A DNA stretch of 57,992 bases, taken from the NCBI GenBank assembly GCA_964410665.1, contig CAYPIE010000033.1, forward strand, positions 1 through 57,992, written 5' to 3'. The notes under the pieces were generated by a model. It worked only from the letters and a program-made list of their open reading frames with translations, made no database searches and was not told where the DNA came from. Below are positions 54,278-57,992 of this stretch, in pieces. The stretch comes from CAYPIE01 sp964410665 (GTDB lineage: Bacteria > Planctomycetota > Planctomycetia > Gemmatales > Gemmataceae). Numbering within the stretch: position 1 is the first letter of the stretch; every line of letters begins with the position of its first letter. The position numbers and the translations under genes are program-made.

Positions 54278-55561
54278 ATGTCACCACAAACCAGCACGCG
54301 CCTGGGCATTCTCGCCCTCCTCGGGGTCGGCTTCTTCGCAGGTTTTCTGGTCGCCAACGGCTTCTGGCAGTCTCAGCCGGAGGCTCTTGCTGCCGAGCAG
54401 AACAACCAACCGACGATGCACAAACGCACCCCAGTCGAACAACAAGCTGCCGTCGGAGCCATCAGCGCCCGCGACATGTACTTCCCCGGCACCGAAGAAC
54501 TCAAACCCGACGAGATGCGCATCATCGCCTGTGGCACTGGCATGCCCGCTCAACGCCGCTCGCAAGCTGCCACATGCTTTTTGGTTGAACTCGGCAACGG
54601 CGACAAGTTCATCTTCGACATTGGCACCGGCTCCTCGGCCAACCTCGGCAGTCTCAACATCCCCTACGACTTCCTCGACAAGGTGTTCGTCAGCCACTTG
54701 CACGCCGACCATGTCGGTGACCTCGATGCCCTGTGGGTCGGCGGCTGGACCGGCGGCCGGCACGGAGCGTTACGCGTCTGGGGGCCCAGCGGCCAAAAGC
54801 CCGAGCTCGGTACCAAGTACTTTGTCGACAAGCTCAAAGAGGCCTACACCTGGGACTACACCGGCCGCCTGGGGGTTATCCCCACCCGCGGCGGCGACCT
54901 GGAAGTCCACGAGTTTGACTACCGCAACATGAACGAACCCATCTACCAGGAAAACGGCGTCACCATCCGTTCCTGGCCAGCCATCCACTGCCTCGACGGC
55001 TCGGTCAGTTACGGCCTCGAATGGAACGGTCTTAAATTCGTCTTCGGCGGTGATAGCGAACCCAACAAGTGGTGGGTGCAGTACGCCAAGAACGCCGACG
55101 TCGCCATCCACGAGTGCTTCATGACCCCGCCCCTGATGATGGAAAAGTACGGCTTCAGCCCGCAGGCAGCGCTCAACGTGGCCACCGGGGTGCACTGCGT
55201 CCCGGCCGCTTTCGGAAAGGTCATGACCGAAGTGAAGCCGCGGATGGCGATCGCGTACCACTTCTTCAACGACTATGACATCCGCTATGCGGTCTATGAA
55301 GGGATTCGCACTTCTTACGATGGCCCGCTGAGCATGGCCACGGACTTGCTGGTCTGGAACGTCACCAAGGACGACATCCGTCTGCGTCAAGTGATCGTCG
55401 ACGAGGAAGCCTGGCCGGCCAAGTCACCCACACCTCCGGACGACCCCGACGCGGACAAGAAGACCCCATTCTCCGAGCAGATCGAAGCGGGGCGATTTGA
55501 CGTGAGCGACGTGCTCGACCCGCTGATCAAAGGGTTCAAGAAAAAGCATAATCTGAAGTAA
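54278..55561 (+). CDS. Membrane-anchored MBL-fold metallohydrolase, copy 2
   Basis: The 427-residue protein is a paralogue of 51763-53061 along its whole length. An N-terminal anchor (RLGILALLGVGFFAGFLVANGFW) precedes DEMRIIACGTGMPAQRRSQAA. The metal motif SHLHADHVGD puts its first His at residue 140, exactly as in copy 1. IHCLDG, GGDSEPN and AYHFFND match the other ligands. AAAGG lies 8 bases upstream of the ATG. The anchor implies a periplasmic domain. The two copies differ most near the N-terminus and C-terminus. The substrate is unknown. Confidence 0.92.
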   Translation: MSPQTSTRLGILALLGVGFFAGFLVANGFWQSQPEALAAEQNNQPTMHKRTPVEQQAAVGAISARDMYFPGTEELKPDEMRIIACGTGMPAQRRSQAATCFLVELGNGDKFIFDIGTGSSANLGSLNIPYDFLDKVFVSHLHADHVGDLDALWVGGWTGGRHGALRVWGPSGQKPELGTKYFVDKLKEAYTWDYTGRLGVIPTRGGDLEVHEFDYRNMNEPIYQENGVTIRSWPAIHCLDGSVSYGLEWNGLKFVFGGDSEPNKWWVQYAKNADVAIHECFMTPPLMMEKYGFSPQAALNVATGVHCVPAAFGKVMTEVKPRMAIAYHFFNDYDIRYAVYEGIRTSYDGPLSMATDLLVWNVTKDDIRLRQVIVDEEAWPAKSPTPPDDPDADKKTPFSEQIEAGRFDVSDVLDPLIKGFKKKHNLK

Positions 55562-55627
55562 GGAGCCCAGCCTCTCGGCCACCTTTCGGGACGTTCGTCC
55601 GCGGCTCAGTGTTTTCTACCAGCCACC

Positions 55628-55655
55628 GCAAACGTCCGTGTTCCGAAAGGCGGGT
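55628..55655 (+). repeat. Left flanking direct repeat, 28 bp
   Basis: GCAAACGTCCGT followed by GTTCCGAAAGGCGGGT recurs at 57767-57794 in the same orientation with 24 of 28 bases identical. The pair brackets the Tat leader ORF and the sulfatase gene. Confidence 0.55.
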
Positions 55656-55796
55656 TCCCACCCACCTTTCGGAAACGCCGCCCGAGGATTCACCCGCCAT
55701 GTTTCACAGCTTGACCTCTGGCGGAGGGAAGACACCGAGGATATACTGGCCGATCTGGGAGATTCATCCAAACAGTTGCATGTCTGGCACAGTGTC

Positions 55797-55937
55797 ATGA
55801 GCACACCCCGCTCAGACCAGAACTCGCCATCGGCTCCCACCCGTCGCGAGGCTCTGGCGGCCGCATGCGGCACGTTCGTCGGATCGCGCTCCCTTGTTCA
55901 CGGGATCCCCCGTGACCGCGTCCATTCAACCGGTTGA
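55797..55937 (+). pseudogene. 46-codon ORF resembling a bare Tat leader
   Basis: MSTPRSDQNSPSAPTRREALAAACGTFVGSRS has a twin-arginine motif (TRREAL) and a short hydrophobic stretch, then stops with TGA at 55935-55937. The reading frame is the same as that of the sulfatase starting at 55956, whose own leader has SRRDFLK. The ORF could be the remains of an earlier exported enzyme, a duplicated leader, or a real small ORF upstream of the sulfatase. No ribosome site is strong. Confidence 0.4.
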
Positions 55938-55955
55938 CACTCGGAGTACAACGAG

Positions 55956-57734
55956 ATGACTGACACCCCATATGCACCATCCAGAAGGGATTTCCTCAAG
56001 GCGACGGGGCTTACCGCGGCCCAGATGAACTTGTTATGGTCATCCGCCCTGGCCCGAGAACAGCCGCCGACTGCACTGAGCAACCCCGGTGGCAAACGTG
56101 CTCCGAACATCTTACTGATCGTCAATGATCAGGAACGCTACTTCCAAAAACTTCCCGAGAAGTTTCGCCTCCCGGGCAAGGAGTGGCTGCTGGAACGGGG
56201 GACGGAATTTACGAACCAACAAATCGCTTCGTGCGTGTGCACGTCATCGCGCTCGAACATCTACACCGGTCAGCACATCCAACAGACCCGGATGTTCGAC
56301 AACCTGAATTTTCCATGGGTAAGCAACCTTTCCACAAAGGTCCCGACCATCGGGCACCTGATGCGCGAGTTGGGCTACTACTCCGCCTACCAGGGCAAAT
56401 TCCACTTGAACCGCGAATTGGAGGATAATCCGGATCCTCCCCAACTTATCGGGCGCGACGTGATGGACGAGTACGGGTTCTCCGACTACACCGGGATCGG
56501 CGACAGCATTGGGATGACACTCGGCGGTTACCTGAACGACGCCTGGATCGCCGCGTTCGCAAACCGCTGGCTGAAGAACCGAGGCCAGAAACTCAACACC
56601 GAGGGCATGCCCTGGTTCCTGGCGGTCAACTTCGTGAACCCCCATGACGTGATGTTCTACAACACCGACGAGCCCGGGAAACCGATCCAGGAACGGTCCG
56701 CGATTGCCTACGAGGTCAAGCGCGAGCCGAACTACGGGTTGTACCAGCAGCAATGGGACGTCGATCTTCCCGAGTCACGCAAACAGGCATGGGACGCCAA
56801 CCATCGCCCAAGCGCGCACTTCAACTTCCAAAAGGCTCGCTCCGGGTTGGTCGGCGAGTTCCCGAACGAGGACGACCGCTGGCGGCGGCTGTTGAATTAC
56901 TATCTCAACTGCATTCAGGATGTCGATCGCCACATCCTCACGGTTCTCAAGGAGGTTGAAACACTCGGGATGTTGGAGAACACGATCATCGTGCGGACGG
57001 CCGATCACGGCGAACTGGCGGGCGCCCACGGGATGCACGGCAAGGGGGCAACCGCCTACCAAGAGCAGAACCAGGTCCCGATGCACATCGTCCACCCGGA
57101 CGTAAAGGGCGGGCGGTCCTGCAAGGCACTGACCAGTCACATCGACATCGTCCCGACGGTTGTGTCCATGGCGGGCGGCGACGAGGCCAAGAAGAGGGAC
57201 ATCCTTGCCAAGTTGAAGGGGCAGGATTTCTCGGGTTTGCTCAACGATCCGAAGAGCGCGGCTGTCCACGAGGTCCGACAGGCGGCCCTGTACAACTTCA
57301 ACATGCTGATCTACGAAGATCCCGACTTCACCCTGGGGGTTCTCAAGATCCTGGCCGAGAAGGGCCAGGAGGAAGGTCCGAAGGAAATCCGGCGGCAGGG
57401 CCTCAAGCCTGATTTGAACAAACACCGCGGGGCGATCCGGTCCGTCTTCGACGGCCGGTACAAATTCAACCGCTACTTCTCCCCCCTTCAGCACAACCAG
57501 CCGACGACCTTCGAGGAGTTGATCGCGGTCAACGATCTGGAACTGTTTGACCACGACAACGACCCGCACGAAATGGTCAACCTCGCGGCCGATTCGGAAG
57601 AAAACAAACAATTAATCATGGATATGAATGCCAAGATGAACGCCATCATCAAGGAGGAAGTTGGCGTCGATGACGGCAGTTCCATGGGCCTCAAGCAGCA
57701 AACCGAATATGCGTTCACCAAAGCGGACATCTAA
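55956..57734 (+). CDS. Tat-exported sulfatase
   Basis: The 592-residue protein starts after CGGAG with a Tat signal (PSRRDFLKATGLTAAQMNLL). The sulfatase domain begins PNILLIVNDQERYF; the usual Asp pair is Asn-Asp here. SCVCTSSRSNIYTGQHI contains the C-x-S-x-R modification motif for formylglycine formation. RTADHGELAGAHGMHGKGATAYQEQNQVPMHIVHPD is the C-terminal metal block. It should act outside the cytoplasm on a sulfate ester of unknown identity and needs an FGE, such as the one at 20271-21479. It follows hydrolase copy 2 by 394 bp. Confidence 0.92.
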   Translation: MTDTPYAPSRRDFLKATGLTAAQMNLLWSSALAREQPPTALSNPGGKRAPNILLIVNDQERYFQKLPEKFRLPGKEWLLERGTEFTNQQIASCVCTSSRSNIYTGQHIQQTRMFDNLNFPWVSNLSTKVPTIGHLMRELGYYSAYQGKFHLNRELEDNPDPPQLIGRDVMDEYGFSDYTGIGDSIGMTLGGYLNDAWIAAFANRWLKNRGQKLNTEGMPWFLAVNFVNPHDVMFYNTDEPGKPIQERSAIAYEVKREPNYGLYQQQWDVDLPESRKQAWDANHRPSAHFNFQKARSGLVGEFPNEDDRWRRLLNYYLNCIQDVDRHILTVLKEVETLGMLENTIIVRTADHGELAGAHGMHGKGATAYQEQNQVPMHIVHPDVKGGRSCKALTSHIDIVPTVVSMAGGDEAKKRDILAKLKGQDFSGLLNDPKSAAVHEVRQAALYNFNMLIYEDPDFTLGVLKILAEKGQEEGPKEIRRQGLKPDLNKHRGAIRSVFDGRYKFNRYFSPLQHNQPTTFEELIAVNDLELFDHDNDPHEMVNLAADSEENKQLIMDMNAKMNAIIKEEVGVDDGSSMGLKQQTEYAFTKADI

Positions 57735-57766
57735 ACACTAACAATCCGACCGCCCTGCCAGCCTCG

Positions 57767-57794
57767 GCAAACGTCCGTCCTCCGAGCGGCGGGT
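57767..57794 (+). repeat. Right flanking direct repeat, 28 bp
   Basis: This is the second copy of the 55628-55655 repeat, with differences at positions 13, 14, 20 and 21. It starts 32 bp after the sulfatase stop. Confidence 0.55.
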
Positions 57795-57820
57795 GGCACG
57801 CGTCAACCACGGACCACCTG

Positions 57821-57840
57821 GTGGGGTACGGGAACCCCAC
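57821..57840. terminator. Hairpin after the sulfatase gene
   Basis: A perfect 7-bp inverted repeat GTGGGGT/ACCCCAC closes a 6-base loop about 85 bp after the sulfatase stop. It is a possible terminator; no T-run is present. No gene was recognised from here to the end of the window. Confidence 0.4.
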
Positions 57841-57992
57841 GGCGGACTCGGGGGAACTCTGCCCAACCCTCGGCGAGCCTGCAGGCAATGGTGTTCAGCA
57901 CGATGATTGCCGGTGGGGCTTCTCCCCGCATCTGAGTGGCCTCGCAGGGTTGCCGGCTGGGTGGCACGCTCGGAGTCGGCGACGGGCGTGGG

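Noticed and set aside
50604..57734. Guanitoxin biosynthesis cluster, suggested by the GntH-like hydrolases
   Set aside because: No other guanitoxin pathway gene (aminotransferase, N-methyltransferase, kinase of that type) is present; the resemblance is to the fold family only.

Overview
The window looks like a chromosomal segment of a Planctomycetota bacterium, probably of the Pirellula/Rhodopirellula side of the phylum. The pointers are a cysteine-rich YTV-type wall protein (5044-5895), a 1480-residue secreted protein opening with the planctomycete LEARNLL export motif and carrying cohesin and dockerin modules (5965-10407), two sulfatases with a formylglycine-generating enzyme, and the high-GC, loosely packed gene layout. 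The order is inferred from gene content only; there is no rRNA here. No transposase, integrase, phage gene or CRISPR array was found.

Layout. 1-4700: an intergenic repeat region, a hydrolase/lipoprotein pair, a beta-propeller/dihaem cytochrome and a DinB-like protein. 5000-10400: cell-surface proteins. 10700-13240: a hisD-hisC operon. 13600-18400: a secreted Ig-like protein, tRNA-Arg(CCT), a small hypothetical gene and an APC permease. 18400-21500: a formylglycine-generating enzyme followed by an arylsulfatase on the same strand. 22000-28550: FkbM methyltransferase, rny-ymdB (RNase Y and its usual neighbour), Bax-inhibitor-1 protein, sugar isomerase/epimerase and a TPR protein ending in a haem motif. 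28750-39420: GT39-type glycosyltransferase, a beta-rich surface protein, a 1580-residue TPR-CHAT protein overlapping a PhzF gene, then on the other strand a Ser/Thr kinase with a DUF3754 membrane protein. 39480-46820: bifunctional PutA, an ABC-2 exporter (ATPase and permease) and an acidic-linker surface protein. 46850-50505: a three-gene ABC/FtsX operon with a large membrane protein.

50600-57992 is the most unusual part. A divergent pair (AraC-family regulator on the minus strand, membrane-anchored metallo-beta-lactamase-fold hydrolase on the plus strand) occurs twice in tandem. The two copies are clear paralogues at both genes, and both intergenic regions keep a pair of direct repeats exactly 20 bp apart just upstream of the regulator, a spacing typical of AraC-family operators. 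A Tat-exported sulfatase follows, preceded in the same frame by a 46-codon ORF that is little more than a second Tat leader, and flanked by a 28-bp imperfect direct repeat.

Other points of note: the CHAT domain has lost both catalytic residues; two distant intergenic regions share a TATATA element plus a short array of GGGACA(T/G)TTCC units; and several convergent gene ends carry GC-rich perfect hairpins.
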